A stretch of DNA of 64,000 nt. Origin: JADLGL01 sp963823045. Its GTDB lineage: Bacteria > Pseudomonadota > Alphaproteobacteria > Rhizobiales > Kaistiaceae. Positions within the stretch are counted from its first letter, which is position 1; every line of letters starts with the position of its first letter. Shown here piece after piece: positions 43,603 to 51,494 of this stretch. The stretch lies in the NCBI GenBank assembly GCA_963823045.1, contig CAWGKA010000007.1, forward strand, positions 62,001-126,000, read 5' to 3'. The position numbers and the translations under genes were made by a program. Below the pieces are notes generated by a model that saw only the letters and a program-made list of their open reading frames with translations, did no database searches and had not been told where the DNA came from.

Positions 43603-45141
43603 ATGAGTCATTTGCTACCAAAAGACCAGTTCGCATCACGGTCGATGGTTGCCGCCGCGGCGCTGTCGGAACCGCGCGGGATTTCCGGTCAGCTTAGCGA
43701 ACGCGCTCGCCAGATCGCGGCAACCCTTTCAACTCGTTCGATCTCTGCGGCGCTGTTGGCCGGCGTCGTGCGGCTTGCCGATTTCGTCGCCCTGATGGCC
43801 GTCGGCGTCGGGGTCTACATCGCCTATGTCGCGCCGATCGACGGCGTCGTTCCGCTCTACGCGCTACCGCTCATCTTGTGCTCCGGCCTCGCCGTGATCC
43901 TCGTCCAGGCGGCGGATGGCTACACGGTGCCGTCCTTCCGTTCGCACGTGGCGCAGTTGGGGCGCGTGTGGGTGTCGTGGACGCTTGCATTCGGCATGTT
44001 CGCCGTCATCGCCTTCCTCACAAAGACCGGCTCGGAATTCTCGCGCGGTTTCGTGGTCGCCTGGTTCAGCTTCGGCCTCGCCTATTTCGGTATCATGCGC
44101 ATGTCGCTTGCGGCGCTGGTGCGGCGCTGGACGCAGCAGCGGCGGCTCGAACGCCGCGCCGTCATTGTCGGCGGCGGCGAAGCAGCTGCCGAATTGATTG
44201 CCGAACTGGCGGCGCAGCGCGACAACGACATCCGCATTTGCGGTATCTTTGACGATCGCAGCGACGCGCGATCGCCGGCGGTGGTGGCCGGCTATCCGAA
44301 GATCGGCACCGTCGCCGAGCTCGTCGAGTTCGGCCGCATCGCCCATGTCGACATGCTGATCGTGTCGCTGCCCATCACCGCCGAAAACCGGCTTCTCACC
44401 ATCCTCAAGAAGCTCTGGGTCCTGCCCGTCGATGTCCGCCTGTCGGCGCATTCGAACAAGCTGCGCTTTCGACCGCGCGCCTATTCCTATGTCGGCAACG
44501 TCCCGTTCCTCGATATTTTCGACAAGCCGATTGCCGACTGGGACTCGGTCATCAAGCGCGCGTTCGATGTCTTCTGCTCGGCGATCCTGCTCGTCCTCTT
44601 CTCGCCTCTGATGCTGCTGACGGCGCTCGCCATCAAGCTCGATTCACCCGGACCTGTGTTCTTCAAGCAGCGCCGCTACGGCTTCAACAATGAAGTCATC
44701 GAGGTGCTGAAGTTCCGCTCGATGCGGCACGAGCTTGCTGACCCCGACGCAAAGCAGGCCGTCACGCGAGACGATCCGCGCGTCACCCGCATCGGCCGTT
44801 TCATCCGCAAGACATCGATCGACGAGCTGCCGCAGCTGATCAACGTCCTCCGTGGCGATCTCTCGCTGGTCGGCCCGCGCCCGCACGCAGTCAACGCGCA
44901 TACCGGCAACCGGCTGTGGAACGACGTCGTCGACGGCTATTTCGCCCGCCATCGCGTCAAGCCCGGCGTCACCGGCTGGGCGCAGGTCAATGGCTGGCGT
45001 GGCGAGGTCGACACGCCGGAGAAGATCACGCGCCGTGTCGAGCACGACCTTTATTACATCGAGAACTGGTCGGTGCTGTTCGACCTCTACATCCTGGCGC
45101 TGACGCCGTTCAAACTGTTCCGGTCGGAGAACGCATATTGA
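43603..45141 (+). CDS. Undecaprenyl-phosphate sugar phosphotransferase (WcaJ/ExoY-like)
   Basis: A 512-residue polyprenyl-phosphate hexose-1-phosphate transferase, the initiating enzyme of the polymer. The N-terminal part has four to five helices and a CoA-binding-like domain (RRAVIVGGGEAAAELI). The C-terminal catalytic region has KRAFDVFCSAILLVLFSPLM, then FRSMR, then DELPQLINVLRGDLSLVGPRP, ending VKPGVTGWAQVNGWRGE. These are the PssY/WcaJ signatures with the catalytic Asp-Glu pair region. It would transfer glucose- or galactose-1-phosphate to the lipid carrier. A TTGA overlap couples it to the next gene. Confidence 0.93.
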   Translation: MSHLLPKDQFASRSMVAAAALSEPRGISGQLSERARQIAATLSTRSISAALLAGVVRLADFVALMAVGVGVYIAYVAPIDGVVPLYALPLILCSGLAVILVQAADGYTVPSFRSHVAQLGRVWVSWTLAFGMFAVIAFLTKTGSEFSRGFVVAWFSFGLAYFGIMRMSLAALVRRWTQQRRLERRAVIVGGGEAAAELIAELAAQRDNDIRICGIFDDRSDARSPAVVAGYPKIGTVAELVEFGRIAHVDMLIVSLPITAENRLLTILKKLWVLPVDVRLSAHSNKLRFRPRAYSYVGNVPFLDIFDKPIADWDSVIKRAFDVFCSAILLVLFSPLMLLTALAIKLDSPGPVFFKQRRYGFNNEVIEVLKFRSMRHELADPDAKQAVTRDDPRVTRIGRFIRKTSIDELPQLINVLRGDLSLVGPRPHAVNAHTGNRLWNDVVDGYFARHRVKPGVTGWAQVNGWRGEVDTPEKITRRVEHDLYYIENWSVLFDLYILALTPFKLFRSENAY

Positions 45142-46442
45142 GCGTCACAGCGGTTGCGACCGTCGCGGCGCCGCCGATCAGGCATCATGTCGCCGCGCAT
45201 AAGATCGGCCAGCGCATGCTGGCGCTTCTGGTCTTCCTCGGCGGCTTCGTGCTGTTCGAGCCCGCGCCCTATGAGCTGGCGCTGGTCGGCCTCATCGTCG
45301 GCTGGGTAATCGGCGGCCTCAAGATCAACCGCTACATGCTGCCGCTCCTCGTCCTGCTGATGCTCTACATCATGGGCGGCATGATCGCGCTGGCGATGAT
45401 GAACATCGTGCCGAGCCACGGTACGCCGCTCGTCTATATCGGCACGTCGGCCCTTCTGGATGCCTCGGCGATCTTCTTTGCCGCCGTGATCGCGGTCGAC
45501 CCGGAACGCCGGATACAGGTGATCATCCACGCCTATATCGCGGCGGCGATCTGCGCCGCGCTGATCGGCATCTTCGGCTATTTCACCGGCTCCGAGCTGT
45601 TCACGCTGTACGGCCGCGCCCGCGGCACGTTCCAGGATCCGAACGTGCTCGGGCCGTTCCTGATCCTGCCCTTCTCCTATCTCGCCTACACTATCCTGAC
45701 CCGGCCGCTCCGCCGTTCATTCTGGCCTTCGGTCGGCGCCTTCATCATGCTGATCGGCATCTTCCTGACCTTCTCGCGCGCAGCCTGGGGAATGGCCGCG
45801 TTCGCGCTTCTGTTCATTTCCACCGTGATCTTCGTCAATCAACGCTCGAGCCGGTCCCGGGCACGGCTGATCCTTTATGTGACCGTCGGCTTCATGCTGA
45901 TGGTGGTGGCGCTCGGCGTGATCGTGTCGCTACCAGGCACATCCAGCCTCTTCGCCGAGCGCGCGCAGCTGGTGCAGAATTACGACGCCGGCGCCTTCGG
46001 CCGCTTCGAGCGGCAGCTGGAAGGCTTCCAGCTGATGTTCGACAAGCCATTCGGGGTCGGACCCTTCGCCTTCGGCACGATCTTCGGCGAGGACGAGCAC
46101 AATATGTGGCTGAAAGGCTTCATGGTCTATGGCTGGCTCGGCGGCTTCGCCTACATCGCCCTTGCCATCTGGACCGTGATCATTTCGTTCCCGCTCGTGT
46201 TCAAGAAGCGGCCCTGGCAGCCGGTTGTCATCTGCGCTGTGGCGGCATTCTTCGGCCACCTCATCATTCACAACGTGATCGACAATGATCACTGGCGGCA
46301 TCTCTTCCTGATCTACGGCATCCTGTGGGGCGCATACGCCTCCGAGCGGCTGATCAAGCACCGCGAGGCTAAGACGCGGCCGACGCCGCTGGCGGATGTG
46401 CCGGTCTATCGCGCCGCTCTGGCCAGATCGCCAGCATCCTGA
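45138..46442 (+). CDS. O-antigen ligase/Wzy-like polymerase membrane protein
   Basis: A 434-residue protein with about ten to twelve helices. It contains DPNVLGPFLILPFSYLAY and TFSRAAWGMAAFALL, followed by a large periplasmic loop. That loop has an Arg-containing RFERQLEGFQLMFDKPFGVG and then EHNMWLKGFMVYGWLGG. This is the Wzy_C (O-antigen ligase/polymerase) layout. The start is a TTG at 45138 that overlaps the previous stop as TTGA, indicating coupling. In this cluster it would polymerise lipid-linked repeat units. Ligase or polymerase cannot be told apart by sequence. Confidence 0.88.
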   Translation: MSVTAVATVAAPPIRHHVAAHKIGQRMLALLVFLGGFVLFEPAPYELALVGLIVGWVIGGLKINRYMLPLLVLLMLYIMGGMIALAMMNIVPSHGTPLVYIGTSALLDASAIFFAAVIAVDPERRIQVIIHAYIAAAICAALIGIFGYFTGSELFTLYGRARGTFQDPNVLGPFLILPFSYLAYTILTRPLRRSFWPSVGAFIMLIGIFLTFSRAAWGMAAFALLFISTVIFVNQRSSRSRARLILYVTVGFMLMVVALGVIVSLPGTSSLFAERAQLVQNYDAGAFGRFERQLEGFQLMFDKPFGVGPFAFGTIFGEDEHNMWLKGFMVYGWLGGFAYIALAIWTVIISFPLVFKKRPWQPVVICAVAAFFGHLIIHNVIDNDHWRHLFLIYGILWGAYASERLIKHREAKTRPTPLADVPVYRAALARSPAS

Positions 46443-46470
46443 TTTCGGTGAACTGATCCGGCCGGAAAAT

Positions 46471-46547
46471 TGGTCGGAGCGAGAGGATTCGAACCTCCGG
46501 CCCCCTGCACCCCATGCAGGTGCGCTACCAGACTGCGCCACGCTCCG
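46471..46547 (-). tRNA. tRNA-Pro (anticodon GGG)
   Basis: A 77-nt cloverleaf on the minus strand with encoded CCA (46471-46473). The acceptor CGGAGCG pairs with CGCTCCG, the anticodon loop is ATGGGGT (GGG), and the T arm is GGAGG-TTCGAAT-CCTCT with a terminal mismatch/wobble. It lies ten bases past the merR stop, the common Rhizobiales arrangement. Confidence 0.95.
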
Positions 46548-46557
46548 ACGGGCCGGA

Positions 46558-47163
46558 CTATATGGGCGAGGTATTGCCGGCGCAATCGCCGCCTTCGCCT
46601 ATCGCACCGAGTTCGAGCAGGCGCTTGCACTCGAGCAGGTCGGACAAAGTGGCCTCGAGGCGGCGCGTCTCGTCCGAGGTGAGCGAAGCCATCATCGCCG
46701 GTGTCGGCGTCGGCGCGGCGGGCGCCTCGCGCCCCGCGGTCAACCTCTCGGCCATCCGCTTGGCGCCCTCTTCCTCGTCCTCGGCGGCCATTGGGGCGGC
46801 ACGCCGCGGTGCGACATCAGCCTCCCGATCGCCGTCGGCGACGACAGAAACCTCGACCTCGCCGTGAGCGGCGGCGACGACGAAACGCAGCCCCTGCTCG
46901 CGCAGGAGGCGCTGCACGCCGCGGATGGTGTAGCCCTGACCGTAAAGGAGTTGGCGGATGCCGCGCAGAAGCTCGACATCCTGAGGCCGGTAGTAGCGCC
47001 GGCCGCCGCCGCGCTTGAGCGGCTTGATCTGGGTGAAGCGCGTCTCCCAGAAGCGCAAGACGTGCTGTGGCAGGTCGAGCTCTTCGGCGACTTCGCTGAT
47101 GGTCCTGAAGGCGTCGGGCGCCTTTTCCTGGGTCTCTGCCATGTTCGATCCGCCGTCGCTCAT
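46558..47163 (-). CDS. MerR-family transcriptional regulator
   Basis: A 201-residue protein. The MerR winged helix reads FRTISEVAEELDLPQHVLRFWETRF, followed by LKRGGGRRYYRPQDVELL and LLYGQGYTIRGVQRLL. The C-terminal half is acidic, low-complexity and Ala/Pro-rich, with a last helix DLLECKRLLELG. It has no metal-binding Cys pattern. This regulator is a fixed neighbour of ihfA in Rhizobiales. The effector is unknown. A second ATG (47142) could be the start. Confidence 0.9.
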   Translation of the reverse strand: MSDGGSNMAETQEKAPDAFRTISEVAEELDLPQHVLRFWETRFTQIKPLKRGGGRRYYRPQDVELLRGIRQLLYGQGYTIRGVQRLLREQGLRFVVAAAHGEVEVSVVADGDREADVAPRRAAPMAAEDEEEGAKRMAERLTAGREAPAAPTPTPAMMASLTSDETRRLEATLSDLLECKRLLELGAIGEGGDCAGNTSPI

Positions 47164-47184
47164 GGGGCCCCGAAGCAGACCGGG

Positions 47185-47502
47185 CTACTCGTCGTCTTCG
47201 ACGTCGCCCGTCTCTCCGTTGATCTTCTGCTTCAACACGTTGCTAGCTTTGAAGACAAGCACGCGACGCGGCGAGATCGGCACTTCTTCACCGGTCTTCG
47301 GATTGCGGCCGACGCGTTCGCCCTTCTGGCGCACGATGAAGGAGCCGAAGGAGGAAAGCTTCACGGGCTCGCCACGCACCACGCAATCGGTGATGTGCCC
47401 CAGTACCGTCTCAACCAGAGCCGCCGATTCCGTACGGGAAAGGCCAACCCGTTTGTACACCGCCTCGGACAGATCGGCCCGGGTTACCGTTTTGCCGCTC
47501 AT
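47185..47502 (-). CDS. ihfA: Integration host factor subunit alpha
   Basis: A 105-residue DNA-bending protein of the HU/IHF family. The starting helix has KTVTRADLSEAVYKRVGLSR. The central VKLSSFGSFIVRQKGERVGRNPKTGEEV-type segment contains the minor-groove Arg/Pro arm (GRNPKTGEEVPI). FKASNVLKQKIN closes it. IHF-alpha pairs with the beta subunit and shapes promoters and recombination sites. The ATG at 47502 gives the family start. It lies between fabH and merR in the conserved order. Confidence 0.95.
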   Translation of the reverse strand: MSGKTVTRADLSEAVYKRVGLSRTESAALVETVLGHITDCVVRGEPVKLSSFGSFIVRQKGERVGRNPKTGEEVPISPRRVLVFKASNVLKQKINGETGDVEDDE

Positions 47503-47629
47503 CGACGAAATGTCCTGGTATGCCGCGGAACGCCGCGGCGCCCCTGCCTGGGAAGTAGCGACCCTATTGGTTCCACTTCCACCGGTCAACTTAAACCGCG
47601 GCAATGTAATGACAAAAGGAGGTAGCGAA

Positions 47630-48604
47630 CTACCAGCGGAGCAGCAATGCGCCCCAGGTGAAACCGCCGCCCATCGCCTCCAGCAGGACCAGATCGCCGC
47701 GCTTGATGCGGCCGTCCTCGACAGCGGTCGTGAGCGCCAGGGGGATCGACGCGGCGGACGTGTTGCCGTGATCCTGAACGGTGCGAACCACCTTCTCCGA
47801 CGGGATGCCGAGCTTCTTCGCGCTGCCGTCGATGATGCGGATGTTGGCCTGATGCGGCACGAACCAGTCGATGTCGTCGGCGGTGATGCCGGCGGTGGCG
47901 AAACAGTCTTCGATGACGTCGGTGATCATGCCGACGGCGTAGCGGAAGACCTCGCGGCCCTCCATGCGCAGGTGCCCGACCGTGCGCGTCGATGAGACGC
48001 CGCCATCGGTGTGCAGCTTGTCCTGATGCTGGCCGTCGGATCGCAGCCTTGCGGCGATGATGCCGCGGCCCGGATCGTCGCTCGTTCCGCCTTGACCGAC
48101 GATCACCGCGCCGGAGCCATCGCCGAACAGCACGCAAGTTGAGCGGTCGGTCCAATCAAGCAGGCGCGACATGCTTTCGGCGCCGATCACCAGCGCTCGC
48201 CTCGCCTGGCCGGCCTTGATGAGGGAATCGGCCATCGTCAGGGCATAGACGAAGCCGCTGCAGACGGCCTGAACATCAAAGGCCGCGCCATGACTGATGC
48301 CGAGCTTGCGCTGCACCGCCACCGCCGTCGCCGGGAAGGTGTAGTCCGGCGTCGTGGTCGCCACGATGATGAGGTCGATGTCGTCGGCGGAAAGGCCCGC
48401 TGAGGCGAGCGCGCGCTTGGCCGCTGCCGTGGCGAGGTCCGACGTCATCTCGCCGTCAGCGACGATGTGACGACGGTGAATGCCCGTGCGCTGAACGATC
48501 CACTCGTCCGACGTGTCGACCATCGCCGCAAGATCGTCATTGGTGAGGATCTTCTCGGGGAGGTACGCGCCGCAGCCGAGGATGATGCTTTGCCCCGAAC
48601 TCAC
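47630..48604 (-). CDS. fabH: 3-oxoacyl-ACP synthase III (KAS III)
   Basis: A 324-residue thiolase-fold enzyme that condenses acetyl-CoA with malonyl-ACP to start fatty-acid synthesis. The catalytic triad is visible: Cys in DVQAVCSGFVYAL, His in DWFVPHQANIRI and Asn in QDHGNTSAASIPLAL. The N-terminus ILGCGAYLPEKILTN is typical. The start is a GTG at 48604, which overlaps the plsX stop as GTGA, so translation is coupled. Confidence 0.96.
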   Translation of the reverse strand: MSSGQSIILGCGAYLPEKILTNDDLAAMVDTSDEWIVQRTGIHRRHIVADGEMTSDLATAAAKRALASAGLSADDIDLIIVATTTPDYTFPATAVAVQRKLGISHGAAFDVQAVCSGFVYALTMADSLIKAGQARRALVIGAESMSRLLDWTDRSTCVLFGDGSGAVIVGQGGTSDDPGRGIIAARLRSDGQHQDKLHTDGGVSSTRTVGHLRMEGREVFRYAVGMITDVIEDCFATAGITADDIDWFVPHQANIRIIDGSAKKLGIPSEKVVRTVQDHGNTSAASIPLALTTAVEDGRIKRGDLVLLEAMGGGFTWGALLLRW

Positions 48605-49671
48605 AGAGCCCCCGCCGCCCGTGGCACGAACTCGGGAGCGTCAGGCTGGCTCGGATAGAAATGCGCGTGATCCTGCTGGATCTTCGCCTGCAGTCCATTG
48701 CGCACCATGGCATGGCCACGCCGCAGGGCCGCGGCAAAACCGCGGGCGTCCGCGCCGCCATGGCTCTTGATGACGATGCCGTTGAGCCCAAGCAGGACAG
48801 CGCCGTTGACACGGCTCGGATCGAGCTTCCGGCGTAGAGCCGTCATGGCCGGCCTGGCGAAGAGATAGCCGACCCTGGCCCGCAGCGTGCGGCCCATTTC
48901 CTCGCGCAAATAGCCGGCCACCTGCCGCGCAGTGCCCTCGGCCGTCTTCAGCGCGATATTGCCGGCAAAGCCCTCCGTGACCACCACGTCGACCATTCCC
49001 TTGCCGAGGTCGTTACCCTCGACGAAGCCGATGTAATGCAAATGCGGCATGTCGGTTTCGCGCAGAATCTTGCCTGCCTCGCGGACCTCTTCCAGGCCCT
49101 TCACCTCTTCGACGCCGATATTGAGGAGGCCGACGGCCGGGCGGCTCTTGTCAAACAGCGCGCGCGCCATGGCGCCGCCCATGATGGCGTAGTCGACCAA
49201 CTGCTTGGCGTCGGCGCCGATCGTCGCCCCGACGTCGAGAACGACGCTCTCGCCGGCAAGCGTCGGCCACAAGGCGGCAAGCGCAGGCCGATCGAGCCCG
49301 CTCAGCGTTCTGAGGCAAAGGCGGGACATCGCCATCAAGGCGCCGGTGTTGCCGGCGGAGACCGCAACGTCGGCCTCGCCCTTCTTCACGGCCTCGATGG
49401 TGCGCCACATGCCGGACTTCCAGCGGCCCCGCCGCAGAGCCAGGCTCGGCTTGTCCGACATGTTGACGGCGATATCGCAATGCACAACCTCGGAGACGAG
49501 GCCGAGGCGCGGGAAGCCCTTGAGCACAGGCTCAATTTCCGCCTCGTCGCCGAAGAAGACGAAGCGAATGTCGGGCGCGTCCTGAAGCGCCACGTCCGCG
49601 CCCGCAATAGTAGCGGCGGGGCCGTGGTCGCCGCCCATCGCGTCGACTGAGATTGTTACGGTGTTTGTCAT
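48601..49671 (-). CDS. plsX: Phosphate acyltransferase PlsX
   Basis: A 356-residue peripheral membrane enzyme that makes acyl-phosphate from acyl-ACP for phospholipid synthesis. It starts ISVDAMGGDHGPAATIAGA, and further blocks are AVSAGNTGALMAMS, VVLDVGATIGADAKQLVDYA and VVTEGFAGNIALKTAEG. It is upstream of fabH with a four-base overlap, the conserved lipid-synthesis pair. The DUF177 gene lies about 110 bases upstream. Confidence 0.96.
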   Translation of the reverse strand: MTNTVTISVDAMGGDHGPAATIAGADVALQDAPDIRFVFFGDEAEIEPVLKGFPRLGLVSEVVHCDIAVNMSDKPSLALRRGRWKSGMWRTIEAVKKGEADVAVSAGNTGALMAMSRLCLRTLSGLDRPALAALWPTLAGESVVLDVGATIGADAKQLVDYAIMGGAMARALFDKSRPAVGLLNIGVEEVKGLEEVREAGKILRETDMPHLHYIGFVEGNDLGKGMVDVVVTEGFAGNIALKTAEGTARQVAGYLREEMGRTLRARVGYLFARPAMTALRRKLDPSRVNGAVLLGLNGIVIKSHGGADARGFAAALRRGHAMVRNGLQAKIQQDHAHFYPSQPDAPEFVPRAAGAL

Positions 49672-49785
49672 CCAACTCCGGCCGCAGCACGCGGCGTCAC
49701 GGCGCCGGGCTAAGAAGGCTCCGGGAAGAACCGTTGAAGATAAGCCTTTGTGTTGGGCTTACAACCGCGCCCCCGGGCGGTCCAG

Positions 49786-50325
49786 TCATGTGCCGTCACT
49801 GTGCCCAATCGTTTTGAGGATGGCAAACGCGGATTCGCGCCGATCCTCGGGTTCTTCGGCATCTGCCGGCAGTTCGGCTCCTGGAGCCCGTGGATAGGGA
49901 TCGAGCCCGAGGGCGAGCTGTTCCAGCACCATCGCACCGAGGTCGAGGCGGCCCCCGGCATAGGGTTCTGGCTCGTCGTCCTCATCAACGGTGATCTCGA
50001 TCTCCTTCGCCACGGTCGGCTGGGCGGCGGTGCTCTCCGGCACAAAACGGCGGTCGATCATCTCGTCGACGGTCTGCGGCACGGGTTCCAGGCTGACGAC
50101 GCAGGCCTGCACAACGTCCGCATGGAGCCGGCCGACGACGTGAATTTGGCCCTTGGCGGAACGCGTGAGCGACAGGTCGGCGCTCAGGCCCGTGAGGTCA
50201 AGAAGGCCGAGGAGCTTGGCGATCGCCTGCCGCTCGGCTTCCGTCGCGGTCACGGTGAGATCGCTGCCTTCGGGACGAATCGACATGGCGTCGATCACCC
50301 GGGAAAGGGGACCAGCGTCGCTCAA
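49786..50325 (-). CDS. DUF177 (YceD-like) protein
   Basis: A 179-residue protein of the YceD/DUF177 family. Visible parts are PLSRVIDAMSIRPEGSDLTV, the conserved Cys in VVQACVVSLEPV and the acidic end PYAGGRLDLGAMVLEQLALGLDPYPR. In plants and some bacteria relatives assist 23S rRNA or large-subunit assembly; in many bacteria the gene precedes rpmF or plsX. The start is probably a TTG at 50325 that overlaps the stop of the chaperone gene by four bases. Downstream is plsX. Confidence 0.85.
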   Translation of the reverse strand: MSDAGPLSRVIDAMSIRPEGSDLTVTATEAERQAIAKLLGLLDLTGLSADLSLTRSAKGQIHVVGRLHADVVQACVVSLEPVPQTVDEMIDRRFVPESTAAQPTVAKEIEITVDEDDEPEPYAGGRLDLGAMVLEQLALGLDPYPRAPGAELPADAEEPEDRRESAFAILKTIGHSDGT

Positions 50326-50885
50326 GCGACCCCCTCGCCGGCGAGGCTGGCAGCTGGATCGGGGAATGTGACGCGGCCCGCGGCCATGTCGGCGAAGATC
50401 TGGCGATCGAGCGCGGCCGATACGGCCAACGCATAGGCGGCAAGCGCCTCGGTCTTGACCGGCTCCACCGGATCGTCGGGGAAGAGGTTGCGCTGCAGCG
50501 CCTCGGCGAGCCCGGCCCTATCGTTCGCGACCAACGGTTTGCCGTAGGCGTCGACGCGCCCATAGAAACTCGTGCCGACCTTTTTCATCCGCTTCGGGAC
50601 GCCGAGATCGCCCACCCCCATTTCGCGCAGCGAACGGTCCATGTCGGTGACGAAGACGTCGAACACACCTTGGGCCACAGACTGCCCCGCCTTGTTCTCG
50701 CGTTGCAGGCGATGAAAGAAGATCACCGAATGGAGGACGATCATCTCAAAGCGACCGTCGACCGTGTCGGGCACACCAAAGCGTTGATAGAGCACCGGCT
50801 GGCGCGCTTGCGCCACAATGGCGTGGTAGAGATCCATCGTCGCCTCATCCTCGGCGCGCGATCGTCCCAGTAGCTTGGCAAACAT
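50322..50885 (-). CDS. Ubiquinol-cytochrome c chaperone family protein (CBP3-like)
   Basis: A 187-residue soluble protein. LYHAIVAQARQPVLYQRFGV, GRFEMIVLHSVIFFHRL and FDVFVTDMDRSLREMGVGDL are typical of the bacterial CBP3/ubiquinol-cytochrome c chaperone family, which helps assemble the bc1 complex. It begins at the ATG 50885 and is coupled to the DUF177 gene by a four-base overlap. It is divergent from bamE. This order is standard in Rhizobiales. Confidence 0.9.
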   Translation of the reverse strand: MFAKLLGRSRAEDEATMDLYHAIVAQARQPVLYQRFGVPDTVDGRFEMIVLHSVIFFHRLQRENKAGQSVAQGVFDVFVTDMDRSLREMGVGDLGVPKRMKKVGTSFYGRVDAYGKPLVANDRAGLAEALQRNLFPDDPVEPVKTEALAAYALAVSAALDRQIFADMAAGRVTFPDPAASLAGEGVA

Positions 50886-50945
50886 GGCTTCCTCATTTTG
50901 CCCAGGCACGAGGGCCGAGACCCTGGTGACGAGCGTTGCGTCGAG

Positions 50946-50963
50946 CCCTAGCGCAGGCTAGGG
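50946..50963. repeat. Short inverted repeat upstream of bamE
   Basis: CCCTAGC and GCTAGGG form a perfect seven-bp inverted repeat with a GCAG centre in the gap between the divergent chaperone and bamE genes, 30 bases before the bamE start. It may be an operator or an mRNA hairpin; I cannot assign it. Confidence 0.4.
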
Positions 50964-50992
50964 AGATTGCCGAGAATCGACTGGAGTAGATC

Positions 50993-51436
50993 ATGCCGCG
51001 ATCAGCAAGTGCCTTCCGCCGTCCCGCCATGATGATGATGGCCGGGGCCATGGTCGTTGCATTGGCTGGCTGTGGTACGACCACGCAGTCCGGTTACATA
51101 CCGTCGGATATCGCACTGCAGCAGGTTTCCGTCGGGTCCAGCCGTGATCAGGTTCTGATCGCCCTGGGAACGCCGTCAACGACCGGCCAGTTCGGTGGCG
51201 AGGTGTTCTACTACATCAGCCAAACCCGGCACCGGGCGGCGATCTTCCTCGACCCGCGCATCGTCGACCAGCGCGTGCTGGCGGTCTATTTCGATGCAAA
51301 TAACCGGGTGACGAATATTGCCGACTACGGCCTGCAGGATGGTGAGGTGTTCGACTTCATCACCAACACCACGCCGACGGGCGGCCAGGACCTCGGCTTC
51401 CTCCAGCAGATCCTGCGCGGCGTCACGCGCAGATAG
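50993..51436 (+). CDS. bamE: Outer-membrane assembly lipoprotein BamE (SmpA/OmlA)
   Basis: A 147-residue lipoprotein. The signal ends in the lipobox LAGC at about residue 27. The BamE fold follows, with VSVGSSRDQVLIALGTPSTT, FYYISQTRHRAAIF and VLAVYFDANNRVTNIADYGL. In the BAM complex it supports folding of beta-barrel proteins into the outer membrane. The C-terminal tail TGGQDLGFLQQILRGVTR is typical of the alphaproteobacterial version. It is divergent from the cytochrome chaperone gene. Confidence 0.93.
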   Translation: MPRSASAFRRPAMMMMAGAMVVALAGCGTTTQSGYIPSDIALQQVSVGSSRDQVLIALGTPSTTGQFGGEVFYYISQTRHRAAIFLDPRIVDQRVLAVYFDANNRVTNIADYGLQDGEVFDFITNTTPTGGQDLGFLQQILRGVTRR

Positions 51437-51462
51437 GCAGGCACCAGGCGCCTGAGGTGGAT

Positions 51463-51484
51463 TGGGGGCCCCCGAAGGCCCCCA
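51463..51484. terminator. Bidirectional hairpin between bamE and hppA
   Basis: TGGGGGCC and GGCCCCCA pair around CCCGAA between the convergent ends of bamE and hppA. There is no T-tract on either side, so it may be a Rho-assisted or 3'-end-protecting hairpin rather than a classic terminator. Confidence 0.6.
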
Positions 51485-51494
51485 TCCCTGTTCC

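Noticed and set aside
46471..46547. tRNA-Pro(GGG) as an integration site of a mobile element
   Set aside because: No integrase, no direct repeat of the tRNA end and no foreign-looking genes flank it; both sides are core genes.
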